From positions 1,614,001 to 1,678,000 of the forward strand of contig SMMW01000518.1 of the NCBI GenBank assembly GCA_004794655.1: a stretch of 64,000 nt of DNA, in the 5' to 3' direction. The notes beneath the pieces are model-generated. The model searched no databases and was not told where the DNA came from. It was given only the letters and a program-made list of their open reading frames with translations. Source of the DNA: Marisa cornuarietis (lineage: Eukaryota; Mollusca; Gastropoda; Architaenioglossa; Ampullariidae). The translations under genes and the position numbers were made by a program. Positions 47,001 to 58,000 of this stretch are shown here, piece after piece (the first letter of the stretch is position 1; every line of letters starts with the position of its first letter).

Positions 47001-50000
47001 TTTTCAGTCTTCACTTCATGCCGCTGGAATCTCACGCATGCTATCATGGGTAGATCACTCACAGGCTTTGGGCCAGCTGCTAGTGCAGAGCAGTTTCTTA
47101 AAAATAAAGTGGTGAGAATGTTTTTGGTTGGTTTTTTTTGTTATTTGTTTTTGTTTATAATTATTCTTTGTATGTTTATCCCATTCTACACATAAAGATC
47201 CGAAGAGAGAAAATGATATAGTAATGTTTCTGTCAAGGTGATGTGCATGCTTTGAATATGCAAAAAAAAAAGGTTTGTTCTTATTTGCTAAAACAAACTT
47301 TTTATGTCACTGAAATCTAATCTGACAATGCTAGAGGATTTGAGGAAAATGTGTTCTTTTTCTTGATTGTGGTATTGATTCAGACTAGTCATGCCAATTT
47401 TATGTTCAGTAGCTGAGTTAGCTCCTCATCACTTATTACATTTTTTTAACCTTTTTTCAGAGTGACTCTCAGTCTCGTCCATTCCGCCTTTATAGTCCAC
47501 CATACATTCTGGCGCCCATGAAAAACCAGCAGGCACAGCTGTCTGAGTGTTGTGGGGACCATACAGAGAAGAGCAATGTTTTGTTCTGTGGCTATTGTCT
47601 CTCCCATGATCAGCGATCACTGCTGGCTGTATGCACGGATAGCAGGGGAGAACTTCTGGACACTTGTGTCATTAACATTCATATTCCAAACAGGTAATAA
47701 TCTTGGTAACATTTGGAAGTTAACAAGTGCAAGATGTTAAGCATTTATTAAGCCAGCAGTTTTCTTGTTCATGATAATGATTGACTCATTGCAACTCTTC
47801 TTTTTTTTCTTCTTCCCAAGGAATCAACGAAAGAAGGCATCTGCTCGAAAACATGGGCTGTCAAAGCTATGGGACTACATACTAGGTGTTATCTCCTTGA
47901 CAACTCGGCCAACCAGGCTTGTTATAGGTCGGTTTGGAAGGATAGGGCATGGAGAACTCAAAGGTGAGATTCAGATTAGAGATTCTGCTCACATTTCTGT
48001 TAGTAAAAGCATGTAATTTCATGGCACTTTCCAGTTGAATTCATTTACAATGCTGGTTGCATTGCCATGATATAGCCTTACATTCTTTCCCCCCTACCAA
48101 ATTCCTACGAAAATCTTAAATTTGAATGTAACAAACTACAAGACAGAAAATAATATTAAATGAACAGTTTTAGGCTCAATATTTTGTGTAAGACAACATC
48201 CTTCAGGAAGCTTTACAAAAAATTTTTTTGACAGGCTGGTCAGGGTTGCTAGGCAAAAAGAACTTGCAAGCAGCCAGCCGACGCATCCGGGAGATGTGTG
48301 GACAGTGTTCCATCAATGCGGAGTACCCTTGTGTGAGAAGTGCATGTGTGGTTTCATTGGAGATGAATCCAAGTTTCCAAGTCATGGCTGATGCCATCAA
48401 ACAGGAGGAAAAGCAAAGCAGCAACTGTCCCTTGCAAACACCTCGAGATGCATCTGTCACTCATATCTTAGTGTTTCCAACCTCAGCCACTGCACAGGTG
48501 AGATTTTATTGTCAGGACAGATTAGAAGTATTTCATTCTGTTTTTACAGAAACAAGGGTGTTTCAGTGGATGCCAACTGACTCATGCTACTTCAACAAAT
48601 GAATAGGAAAAATTTTGATGTTTCTTTAGGTAAATGCCAACCCTCTGCAACCGGGAGACCCCAATCCAATGGATACCTATGATCCACTGGACATCGATGA
48701 TGTGTTTGGAGATGGTGATCTTGGGCAGGATGTTCTGAGTGGAATGGAGTCTGACCTAGTCATTGACATCTTTGATCCCGATCAGTTTGACCCACAGGCA
48801 GGCTCTCCACCAGTACAGGATCGCACACGAGTCTGTTCGCGCACTAATGAACCATCCATGGTGAGTCCCTAGCCATTTCATGGTGTTGCAGAAAAAAACC
48901 AAAAGCAACTAAGCCCAGTGTAAAATTGTATGATTGAGAACCTCCTACTGACACCCTATGAGCATTTTATTTATTTGAATTTAATTGTTACTTTTCTTTT
49001 TTATGTTAGTCACCAGTCTCTGCTTCCTTTTGTCTTATTCCTAACTCTTTGACCTTGTTACACAAGATTTCATGAGGCATGTTCATTCCTCCTTTATAGT
49101 GATGTGCTATATTTTCAAGCTTTGGGCATTCCAGATCCCCAATGGCCAGCTAGCATCAGATCCACAAGATGATGTCAACTTGCTGCAACAGCCTTTGGCT
49201 ATGGGCTACTACATATCCACTGCCCCAACAGGTCCCCTGCCACCTTGGTTCTGGTCAGCATGCCCAGAAAACCAGCATGTCAACCCCACCTGCTTTAAGG
49301 TGAACTTATATAATACTTTTGTTCTATATTTGGAAGATGTGGCCACATGAATTGTTTGTATTCAGTACAACAAACCACTGTGTATAGGTTAATTGTAAGT
49401 TATATGTTGACTGTTTTTGCCAACACAGGCTGCACTCCACATCAACATGTCCAGTCGAGCATGGCAAGATGAGCTGGATCACTCCCCAAATAACCCCAAT
49501 CGTAGCAACCACCCACTTGATTCTCATCTTACTTGTGATGTTCTCAGGTAAGTTCAGGCATAAATTTGATGTGGTTTATTGGTGAATTTTAAAGTTGGGG
49601 AGAGGTTTGGGGATTTTTTTGGGAGGGGGGGGTGGTTGTCTTTGTGGTCACTTTGCTGCAAAAATCTTAAGGACTTTGCCTCCCAGTCTATGCAGTCTGA
49701 TGTTTATATAACTCTGTGTGCAGAAAAAAAAATTAAGGGAAGTAGTGGCGATATCTAATTTTTGTATGATTTAAAGAAAAGGGGGTGTATTATGATTGAA
49801 ACGTTGCTTTCTGTACATTTTAAAATTAATAGTATATTTTTGGATTTTAAATAGTTGAATTTGGAGTGTGCCAAGGTGATTTCTTGCCGTCAAGGATGTG
49901 TTCTCTGTAAATGATGATGATTAATTGTGTAATTTTACTAGGTGTTTAGGTGTTCATTGTTGGTGTGGGATTTAGTTTGTTGTATGTTAAATATTCTGTT

Positions 50001-50199
50001 GTTTAATATGGATAAGTATGAGTATTTGCTAAATTTGGGTTCTGAAGTCTATACACTGTTTTGCAGGTTTGTGCTGGAGAATTACAATGCCCTCTCTTGG
50101 CTTACGTATGATCCTGTTACCAACGATCGCCGCTCCTGCCTGCCAGTGCACAAAGCTGTGTTGATGCAGATGTACCATGCTCTTCAAACGTACATCTGA
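20628..50199 (+). CDS. MED13: Mediator complex subunit 13 (MED13), 31 coding exons, 2113 aa
   Basis: MED13 is the large subunit that ties the CDK8-cyclin C-MED12 kinase module to core Mediator in the nucleus. Joining these exons leaves one open frame: 20628-20696, 21082-21343, 22751-22847, 23543-23623, 27755-27900, 28437-28610, 31462-31780, 31920-32009, 32244-33248, 33550-33796, 34004-34055, 34350-34489, 35352-35415, 35698-35867, 36022-36188, 36844-37529, 40741-40866, 42352-42522, 43137-43234, 43488-43734, 45813-45872, 46008-46184, 46436-46659, 46929-47111, 47461-47693, 47821-47963, 48235-48497, 48630-48860, 49135-49299, 49429-49547, 50067-50199. All introns are GT-AG and all phases agree. 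The length is close to vertebrate MED13 (about 2170 aa). The start ATG gives [20 protein letters not shown], which aligns with the vertebrate N-terminus. MED13 and MED13L are separate paralogues in vertebrates; an invertebrate single copy is expected to be orthologous to both. Confidence 0.95.
23624..27754 (+). other. MED13 intron 4 (4.1 kb), no recognised gene
   Basis: This is the largest intron. A mirrored pair of ~78-codon frames on opposite strands at 24,652-24,892 is open but unlike any family. A short direct duplication (AATAGTGTCTCAAG) occurs at about 25,842-25,872. I see no mobile element boundaries. Confidence 0.6.
28611..31461 (+). other. MED13 intron 6 (2.9 kb) with an (AAT)n-flanked repeat
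   Basis: At about 30,521-30,620 the sequence GCGCTTTATAATAATAATAA, followed by GGATTTGTATAGGGCATTTC and GCACTTCACAAGAGATCATG, resembles the inverted form of a retroposon tail found elsewhere in the window. The rest shows no gene. The 142-codon minus frame at 30,642-31,070 is not recognisable. Confidence 0.5.
32244..33248 (+). CDS. MED13: MED13 exon 9: long low-complexity linker
   Basis: This 1005-bp exon encodes about residues 413-747. It starts with a basic stretch (HRKMKSM...[16 protein letters not shown]) and FHRR as in vertebrates. It then becomes a Pro-rich (about 470-540) and Gly/Ser-rich (about 540-650) disordered region, and ends with a conserved block containing [20 protein letters not shown] and [11 protein letters not shown]. 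Such linkers in MED13 are poorly conserved and phosphorylated. The frames on the opposite strand here are only shadows of the GC-rich codons. Confidence 0.9.
33550..36188 (+). CDS. MED13: MED13 exons 10-15: central acidic and Pro-rich region
   Basis: These exons cover about residues 748-1027. Exon 10 starts [12 protein letters not shown]. Exon 12 carries [14 protein letters not shown], the counterpart of the acidic LDNLF..DEDE segment of vertebrates. Exons 13-14 contain [10 protein letters not shown] and [15 protein letters not shown], the conserved [19 protein letters not shown] block. Exon 15 encodes [20 protein letters not shown] and [14 protein letters not shown]. Small exons (52, 64 bp) make this the part most easily missed by gene predictors. 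Confidence 0.9.
36844..37529 (+). CDS. MED13: MED13 exon 16: Cys-rich conserved block
   Basis: This 686-bp exon encodes about residues 1028-1256. A Pro/Thr stretch ([19 protein letters not shown]) precedes [20 protein letters not shown] and the cysteine cluster [19 protein letters not shown] (Cys near 1122-1128) with [12 protein letters not shown] (1153-1164). In vertebrates the same cysteines are conserved, which suggests a structural or zinc-type role. The rest ([19 protein letters not shown]) leads to the start of the MID-like region. The next intron is 3.2 kb and repeat-rich. Confidence 0.92.
37530..40740 (+). other. MED13 intron 16 (3.2 kb), repeat-bearing
   Basis: The intron contains one copy of the 250-bp MITE-like family (38,462-38,715), an (AAT)n-started repeat at about 38,769-38,960 and a short repeat shared with intron 15 (about 39,980-40,075). 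No coding exon is evident between the flanking phase-1 junctions. Confidence 0.6.
38462..38715. mobile_element. MITE-like repeat, family copy 1
   Basis: The left end GGGGTCAGTTACATAAAACA and the inverted right end GGGGCTAGTTGCACAACATG form imperfect terminal inverted repeats. The interior contains GTGTGCTGACG-type and AACAATTTTATCTT-type segments (reading from the right end) that recur in copies 2 and 3. I could not see a certain target duplication. Confidence 0.6.
40741..50199 (+). CDS. MED13: MED13 exons 17-31: MID/PIWI-like C-terminal half
   Basis: These exons encode about residues 1257-2113, the module related to Argonaute MID and PIWI domains (MedPIWI). Landmarks are [13 protein letters not shown] and [15 protein letters not shown] (exon 18), [21 protein letters not shown] (20), [14 protein letters not shown] (23; 1577-1590), [14 protein letters not shown] and [12 protein letters not shown] (24), [13 protein letters not shown] and [12 protein letters not shown] (25), [20 protein letters not shown] (26-27), THILVFPTS (27), [14 protein letters not shown] and PPWFWSACP (29), and [10 protein letters not shown]...DRRSCLPVH (31). 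Exon 22 is Ser/Pro-rich and its donor is uncertain (see findings). The TGA stop is at 50,197-50,199. Confidence 0.93.
41492..41910. repeat. dispersed repeat copy B, starts with (AAT)n
   Basis: This copy sits in MED13 intron 17. It shares the start AATAATGTGAACTTA, the segments CACACTGAACAACAT, GAGAGCGTTTGAATG and AGAGAGTTCC, and the end GACTGTCTTTAT with the copy at 18,201-18,504. It holds ~115 bp more in the middle. The similarity may continue as a longer element to about 42,150, since text such as CTTTAATAAGTAGCCAATGA follows, but copy A stops earlier. Confidence 0.75.
41987..42071 (-). mobile_element. 5'-truncated SINE fragment with 13-bp target duplication
   Basis: GTAAAGTAGTAGG occurs at 41,987-41,999 and 42,059-42,071 and flanks a 59-bp insert. 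On the minus strand the insert reads CGCCGTGATTTAGCC...GCACGGCGTTAAACACTAAC followed by (ACAA)n, the usual 3' end and tail of a SINE. The inserted piece can form a stem, CGCCGTG with CACGGCG. The 13-bp duplication points to LINE-machinery retroposition into the older repeat around it. Confidence 0.8.
43812..43869. repeat. nested palindromes around GCCACGATCGTGGC
   Basis: A 30-bp palindrome with one mismatched pair spans 43,812-43,841 (CACGATGGGCCACGA with TCGTGGCTCATCGTG). A second, perfect 16-bp palindrome AGCCACGATCGTGGCT lies at 43,854-43,869. Between them is CTGCCGGCAG, itself a palindrome. Immediately upstream is TTAACCCTCTTTGCACG at 43,799. Confidence 0.9.
43913..44163. mobile_element. 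MITE-like repeat, family copy 2 (inverted relative to copy 1)
   Basis: It begins GGGCTAGTTGCACAGCATGT, as does the right end of copy 1 when reverse-complemented. It runs in the same order through TGTCGTGTGCTGACAGAAAC, GCTTAAACAATTTTATCTTT and AAAATTAGAAATGTG. The far terminus is degraded. Confidence 0.6.
44164..44432. repeat. 135-bp direct tandem duplication
   Basis: Copy 1 is 44,164-44,298 and copy 2 is 44,299-44,432. Each begins GTTAAAAACCAACCAGTCAG and ends AAGTGGCTCATTGAGCA. They differ by only a few substitutions and small indels, so the duplication is fairly recent. It starts where MITE copy 2 ends. Confidence 0.85.
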
Positions 50200-52000
50200 C
50201 ATAGCTAAGGGGAAGACTTTGGTGGATCTGGAGATCAAACTGTTATATGTGACCTATGATGTCATACCATGTATGATTCTCACAGCACGGAGCAGCAGTG
50301 TTTAGTGAACTGCTATATCTCCAGAAATCAGGGGTAGGGTTAGATGCTGATGTTCTGTTCTCCTTGCCCCCACTTTGCCTATTCCTGTGGAGTAGGGAGT
50401 GGTTATTGTGATATGTGTTGTGGGGGGAGAGGCTGTTGGAGAGAGTTGATTCTCAAGCACAGAAGACTTGACGATGGCCAGATCACCCTAACTCCTGTAA
50501 CTTCACCACAGCCTGCCTGCTGACGGGTGGGTTTTGTTGTGTGGGGAAGAGAAGGGGGAAAGGGGTTATTGTCTCAATGCCAAATAAACCTGAGCAAAAC
50601 CCAGCTACCTCATTGCCAAGGTCGCCATGCTGTCGTCTCATGTCAAACATGACCTGTTTTTGTTATCATTACGTCCTTTTCTTCCATGGAGTGCTACCTC
50701 GTAGAGAGATGAGCAGTCCCGGGCTTGTGTGTTGTGTGTCAAAAACAGAAGTGAACACCTGTTTTTATTTCCGAAAGAGAGGAACATACGACTTTGGCTG
50801 TAAGGAGAGCGTGCATTTTAAAATGATGTTGACTCAGAGAGCTGTGCACACACACAGTAGTCTGCACAGCTGGCCTTCTTGTCATTTATTTTTTTACCAA
50901 ATTGTGAAATATGGGGAAACCAAGCAAATTGTGTTTACCACATTTTAACAGAACAAAAAAGTTATTAGCATCAGTGATTATCAGATGTTTTTAAGCACTA
51001 TTTTAGTTCTGTAAATACAACAAGAGGTGAAGAGTAGAACAGACTGGTCTGCAAAATCCCAGTACTGAATGTCAGTGAAGAGTAACAAGACGAAGATTAT
51101 CTCTTGGAATAGATCCATGAATGTACAAAGTCAAAGAAAACATCATGTTAGAAGCATCTGTGCTATAAAATTTTGCCCATTTAAAGCGCAAGGTTGTGTT
51201 CTTCCAGGACATTGCATCAGTGTGAGGCTTTTAAGGCTAAAAGCATAAATGAGATTAAAGTAACGCGTTTCCCTGTGCAGGTATTGAAAGTTGGACTGTA
51301 GACAAAGAGAACAGTGCCAAGATATTTATGCATCTTATTATATGCATTTTGTGAAAGCCATGATGATGTCTTGAACGATCCATGGTGGAAACAATATTGA
51401 ACTTTGTGATTTCATTTTTTTAAAGGACGAGAGCTGGTGGAAGTGGGAATTCAAACTAGTCTGTTGACATGGGATGTAATCGGTGCTCACACTGTGGTAA
51501 CACTTCTAACTTTTCCTCAGGATCTTGTGATCAAGAACAACGTTGTTTATGATGGACAGCTCTGGTAGATGTCAACAACAACCATGTGGGAATACATGAC
51601 TATGACAAGAATTTTCTTGTATTTTTTTTTTAATAAAAGCTACAGACTCTGACAATTTGCTAGGGGTAAGTTTGTGAGAACGGGCAGATTTTGTTGAGAG
51701 AAACCTGACTGGCATCTGGCATGTCAAAAGTAGTCACAGCCTTGACTGGTTTTGCAAAACAACTGACATGGCTTGTCCCACCATGATCATTCTATGTGTT
51801 ACACATACAGCAATTCGATATGCATTTCTCTAGTTTTAATCAATTACTGCATGTTTAGCCACTGCCTGGTATTGTTTGGGTTTTGGGGTGGTTTTTTTGG
51901 GTACCGTTTTAAGGAAATAAAAACATCCAGCTGTTTACTGTGTGCTTTGAAAGCACATAAACTGTCTGCACTCTGAGGTGCATTATATTGTGAGGTGATA
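50200..52000 (+). other. probable MED13 3' UTR
   Basis: Downstream of the stop there are AATAAA signals at 50,583-50,588, 51,632-51,637 and 51,916-51,921. No further coding exon in the MED13 frame is needed, since the protein ends at the family's usual C-terminus. Which signal is used cannot be told from sequence. Confidence 0.5.
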
Positions 52001-55000
52001 ATTCTTGAATTGTCAGATTTCACACACACCACCTCCAGCCCCACCCCAAGGATCTATTCAAAAACATGAAAGCCTAAAAGCAGATGTGTCCACATAAAAA
52101 CTAAATTCACATGTGATAAAGAGGCTTCTCAAGAATTTCTGAATAAACAGTTTAGCTTACTAAGTAAGCTACTTAGTACAATTTCTACTAAAACAGATCA
52201 TTCCAGGAGCTGACCAAAACAAAGCCAAGTTGGTGCTGATCCTGGTATCAGTACTGTCTTAAAGAAAAGTTGTACAAGCCTAGACACTGCATTTTGAAGT
52301 AAAGACTTCTTTTATAATAATACAGTCTACAATAAGATTTTTGGCAAAAGAAACATCCACTTGTATTTTATGTTTTTTAAATAGACATGATTTGAGGGTT
52401 CCCCCCCCCCCCTTGTCATGGCCCCTGGCTTTGACAAAGCACTGATAAAAAAAACTGGGCACAACACATTTTTAATACTACAAGTAAAGATGGCTAAGAA
52501 CAGTATCTAGGCCTTGCAAGAGAAGAGAGAATGTGCATAATTGTATCCATGTTCATTGTTAAGAATGTGATTTCACTTTATTGCTCATAGTAATCATAAA
52601 GTTTTGACGGTGCAAAAGGGCTGAGGAGGGTTGTGACTGTTGCAAATTACACGTTACATTATATGCTCAAGATGCTTACATTTAATCTGCCAGGAATGTA
52701 ATGTACATTAGTTTGTTGACAAAAGTGGCCATGAGAACCTGTGCTTGAATGTTACACAGGTAAATGACATATTTATCATAGAACACATAAGCTGAAAAGT
52801 AGGTTCATTTTACTATCCCCTGCCTTTACATAATCTCCACAAAAGCATACCACAAAAGTTAACACAGAAAAACTTAAATTTATAACACTCCACAAATAAC
52901 TGAAAGGTAGTATTAAATTGCTACGGCTTAAAATAAATATGCTTTAAGGTCACTGTCGCAGCTTTGACGGCATCTGTCACAAGGTAAAAATTAGGATCCA
53001 GTGAGTAGTTCTGTAGTTTTTATCACTACAATGTGAAGATAATGCAGCTTTAATGTGACAATAGTGAATTATTGCAAGATTTTTCAGACTAATTGTAGGC
53101 ACAATCTGTATAAACTTAATAGTTTTTGTTATGGTGGGGAAGGCAGTCTATACGATTAATCTGTGGCCTTGAGATCATCCGTGTCTCAAAAAACTTGACA
53201 GTAGGAGTGGGATAGTTTTTCTGTTTTAGAACCCATCCAAGATGCCTAAAAATGGGAAGAAAAGACTAATATTGTTTACTGTGTGCTGTGCATACAGTGG
53301 TGTGTGTGTGTGTGCAAGTTTCATCCCCTATACAGTTTTTTTCCAATTTGACTAAGTCTTGAGGTTTGGTTGATGTCAAGGTAACCAGTCAAGGCATTTT
53401 TATTTAAGAACTTGTAACAATGCAGCAGACATTTTTTTAAATGGTTGAAATTAAGGTTTTCACACCCCAAATAAGTCTTGAAATAAGGTTTTCCTAGTTG
53501 ACACTTTGATACTGGAAGGGCAGGTATACTATTTTGATAAAACATTCTTGGTCAACGATAAGCCGAGAGATTAATCTTAAGTTGCTTGTCTCAGAATACT
53601 TATTTTAAACGTAATTGTTTGTTTCATGCCTGCGACTACTAGCCTTTGGTATTTTTGCTGTTTAGCCTACAGTTTACTGGCTTTTTTTCTTTCTTTCATT
53701 ACTCAGCGTCATGACATAAACCATTTCCATGTATTAAATAAAAACGAGCAAATGTATTAGTCTATCACCTTTTGCTTTGCTATCTGTGATAAATTTTCCA
53801 AGTAAAAATCATCGTCACAGTGTTTGTATTTGGTAGATTTTAATAAGATTAAGCATTTTTATCTGAGGCCAAGGCTGAGGCTTCGTAGCCCTGATATGGT
53901 TACTAGGAGTAATTTGATGACTGGGGTCTGACAACCCTCAGGACACGTGATTATTTCAGCTTTATCAAATATAGGTAGTGTTGACAAGATTTCATGTCTT
54001 TTATCAACTTGCTGCCTGATTTATGTTAAACTATCAATATTAGTCCTGTTATTCCCAGCCTTATGTTCCCCTCATCCAAAAACTTAATGACATCTTTTTT
54101 TGAGCAAAGTTGTTCAAACACTGAACTGTAGTCGTATACTGTGTTTGTGAGTATGTTAGGGAGTTTACAAGGGGAAGATGTCTTTTTACTTGTCAGTAAC
54201 TAGGTGTGTAGTTAAGTGCTCATCCTGATTCTGAGCGTTAACCCTCAGTTTGACAAACAAAAATATACCTTTGAAGAAGCAAGTGATTAGGAGGGAAGAC
54301 TCTTTGTGCCCTTGCAGTTCTCATTTCCATTCAGGATGTGCAAGATAATGAATTTTCTATAAGCCCTAACATTCCGTGCAGCAAGATCCGATGTGTTTAA
54401 AGATCCTGTCACTAAGAATGCATAGGGACTGTTTACAGTTGTATCTTTTATCATTTAGGCTTGCACATAACAAAATTCTCATGTTCTGGCATTCATTTGA
54501 ATGTAGTCCCAGTTGACTGCCTGCTAGACTTTTTAAATATAAGTTTATATTGAACAAAATTATATGCTTGGATCTCAGTGATTACTAAGTAACATCTAGA
54601 ACCAGTAGATTTCATCATAAATTTTCGCTATTATCTAAAATCACTGAGTGGCTAACATATACTGCTTATTTGAGGCTCTGCTGGCTGGTCTTTTAATATG
54701 GCATGATTATTACAAGGGTTTCCTGTTTTATATTGTTAGTGAAAAGGGGAGTACCTTTCTCATTGGGAAAGTTTCTGTGCTTGAACCCGAACAGCTGTTC
54801 CCTGTGCTCTGTACTTAGTGTTCCTGGTGAGTAGTGGGCTGTCTTTGAATATTTTGATACATGCTTCTTTTTGTCTTGCAAAGTGTTTGGTGCACAAGCT
54901 AAAACTTGTTTTCTTTTATTTCTTTTTGCATGTGTCTAAATTTAGTGCAGGTCAAAAAGTTGGGAAGTTGTAAATGAGCACAGGCTTAGCATGTAAAAGT

Positions 55001-58000
55001 CTATCTCGTTTGTCTCAGATCTGATCATAAGTATCTGTTAACAGGGCAAAGTTGCCAAATCTGTGAATTGATTTCCGATCCCCTATCCTCACATTTTTAT
55101 GTTTGCCACGATTTCATTATTTTCCAATCTAGCAGACATTTTCCTATCAGGGTGGATTGAGGGATTTTTGGTTGTTGTTTTTTTGTTTTTGTTTTTGTTT
55201 TTTATGTGGGAAAAGTTGGAAGTCTCCTTTGATTAATGTATTGCTTCCGGGAGGAGGCAGCTAGTAGCGCTATACGCATAAATTTACCCCTTTTTCAAAA
55301 AATCATAAAAAATTAACGAAAAGAGATATTAGAAAAAGTCAAATCGATAATAAAGATCAAAATGTAAAGGAAAGGCTCTATCTTACCTTAAACTTGCATA
55401 AAGACACAATTTTATGGTATATCCATTAGAAGTAGGTGTGTAAAATGGAGTTTTGAAAAAGTCTCTCATGAGTCTGCCATGTGCTTCCCTGCAGGTAGCA
55501 TGGGAAAATGTGAAACTCCCTGTGAAAACATGCTGTCCATGTCACGCAAAAGAACTAGTTTTGTTCAAAAATGCCTAAACTATCTTTAATATTAGGTTTT
55601 TTCATAAAACAATGCTATATATAAGCGTAAAAAAAATTAAAAGTAAGCCCATGTTTTATAAGCCCTGGCCGCATTAAGAGATTTTTTTCTCAGGATTGCT
55701 CATGAATGCTGGCATTCACCACACCTATGGTATTTTGGAGATGGTATAAGCTGTGCCCTAACTTATTTAAAACAATGAATACTGTAGTTTAGTTAGTATA
55801 TGCATATTATAATTAAAAGCTCTTTAAGCTTATGTCAGTCTGTTCATCAGTGCATTTCTGTACAAAGAAGAGTTAATTTTCACTTGCTGTCGGTTGCTTC
55901 TTGTCAAGTAGTACAACTGAAATGAAGTTTATTAGTTTCTGTCTTTTTATATACTCTACCTTTTCTCTTTTTCTCTCTCTCTCTCCATCATCCTCTCATG
56001 GAATCAGATGAAGGTAATTTTATAATGGAGCTAATGGCATTAAACACTGGAATTACGGGAGAGAGTGAAGTATCTTCCAGGTAAAGTGAATGAGTGTGTA
56101 TGTATCCATCTGTGCATTTTTAAAATCTAGTCATCATTTGAATGCTGGCAGGCCAAGGTTGTACATTCTGTTTTAGTTGCCCGATTCACTAGAGTTGACT
56201 ACAGTTTCTGCAAGCATTATCTGATGAGAAATGCACTTTTGTCCAAACAGGAAACAACTAAATAATCCACCAGATATTGCTTCTTTAGTTCTGCTTGGCA
56301 ACACATAAACTGTTCATTTTTTACAAAAAGCTATTGTATTCAATGTGTATTGATACACTTTTTAATGTTCTGCATGATTTAACAATTACACTGAAGTTTT
56401 ACAATGTACTACTTTGATTTTTGATTATCTCAGTAACTTTGATTTTCGAGGGGCAGGAGTGAGTGCTGTTGCACACAGATTTTCACCACATGCTAGCTAA
56501 ATATTGCCACGCCCTATAACCTGTTTATACAAATATTATGAAACTGCTTTTTCTCTTGCTTAGTCTGGCAAAAATCGTGGTTTTTGTACAACTATGCTGG
56601 CAATATTTGTCACTGAATATGTACATAGCTATCAGGATTTGGGTGTGTGGGGAGTGCCAACCCTAGCCCCATGTACCTGATCTGTTGAAGAGATTGCATG
56701 AAGTTCTTGGAAGGTAGGAATAGGACAGAGAAGAACCCATAACTTATCACTGCAAAGTGGAGCAGTCTTAACGATATTTTGTACATACTTGTAATATTTT
56801 ATATTGTTTTTCTAACCATGCACTTGAATGTTGTAAGCATATTTTGATACCCGTAAGAAATGTCATGTCTTCTGCCTTTCAATTTTGCACCTGCCTCCTT
56901 TTCCGTGCTTTTAAACCCTTGCCACTTCTACTACCTGTCTATACCTTTATAAAATATATATTCAATCCATCATGTACCCATTCAGGGTGTTACAGATGAG
57001 GTGCAGCATTGCGTTTTTCTGTGTATTGTTTCATATAGCAAAAATGTTGACAGGAACTGCAGTGTATGTACATTTTTCTGTATTTTTGTCTGTAAATACA
57101 TTGTATTCTTGTTACTGATACAAATTGTTTCTCAGTTTGTTGTCGCACCCAATTCCTTTGTGCTGAAAGATTGCATAACTGAAACACCAGACATTTGTGG
57201 GTGGAATTTTTTTTTAATAAATTTGTGTACAAAGTACAGAGACACTGTGGAAATAGAGTAGATAGACCTAAACAACTTGTTTTTGTTGCTCTGTGATTGT
57301 GATTGTAATTTGTAGCCTTGTGTCAGATGCATGGCAGATACAAAGATGTGAAGTCAGAGTTGTCTGTCTGATGAGTACCTGTTTTTATGACCTGTAGTCA
57401 TCTCATTGGAGAATGGCATTGTGGCCATCTTGCTTTTTAACAGACCAGTGATAGTATGTCTTTTTTAGTTTGTAGAGATTTTGGTCATGTTGATGTTTTT
57501 GTGAAGCAAGACCTGATTAATAACTGCATTACAGTTAATAAGACTGAAGATGCAATGAGGAAGACTTCTCGGCCATGTACAAGAATGTACAACTGATGTG
57601 TTGATGATGGACTGTTTGACTATGACTGTTGCCCATGATGTCTTGGCTTTTGTTAGCCTGTAGAATGCTGGACCTTTTGAGATGTAATCATGCAGACACC
57701 AACCAGATTTTTTTTTATTCCTTCTTCATAAAATGGGTGGAAGAGGGCTTTTATAGGTGGCCAGTGTGATTGGTTGTCAAACTGAAATGGTGTATGGTAG
57801 ACTGAATGCATAGGAAATATAGTTGACAGTGGTTATAGAGGTTGTTTTAGAAATGGCATTGATTCATTAAGCCCAAGAAGTCAACAAGTCTTGTAGATCT
57901 GGATCAAGACTGCTTAGGTTCCCCTGCCCCCCTTCCTTCCAGTATGCACACACAGACCGGCATGTGTGTGCATGCACAATTGCACACATACACAGTGCTT

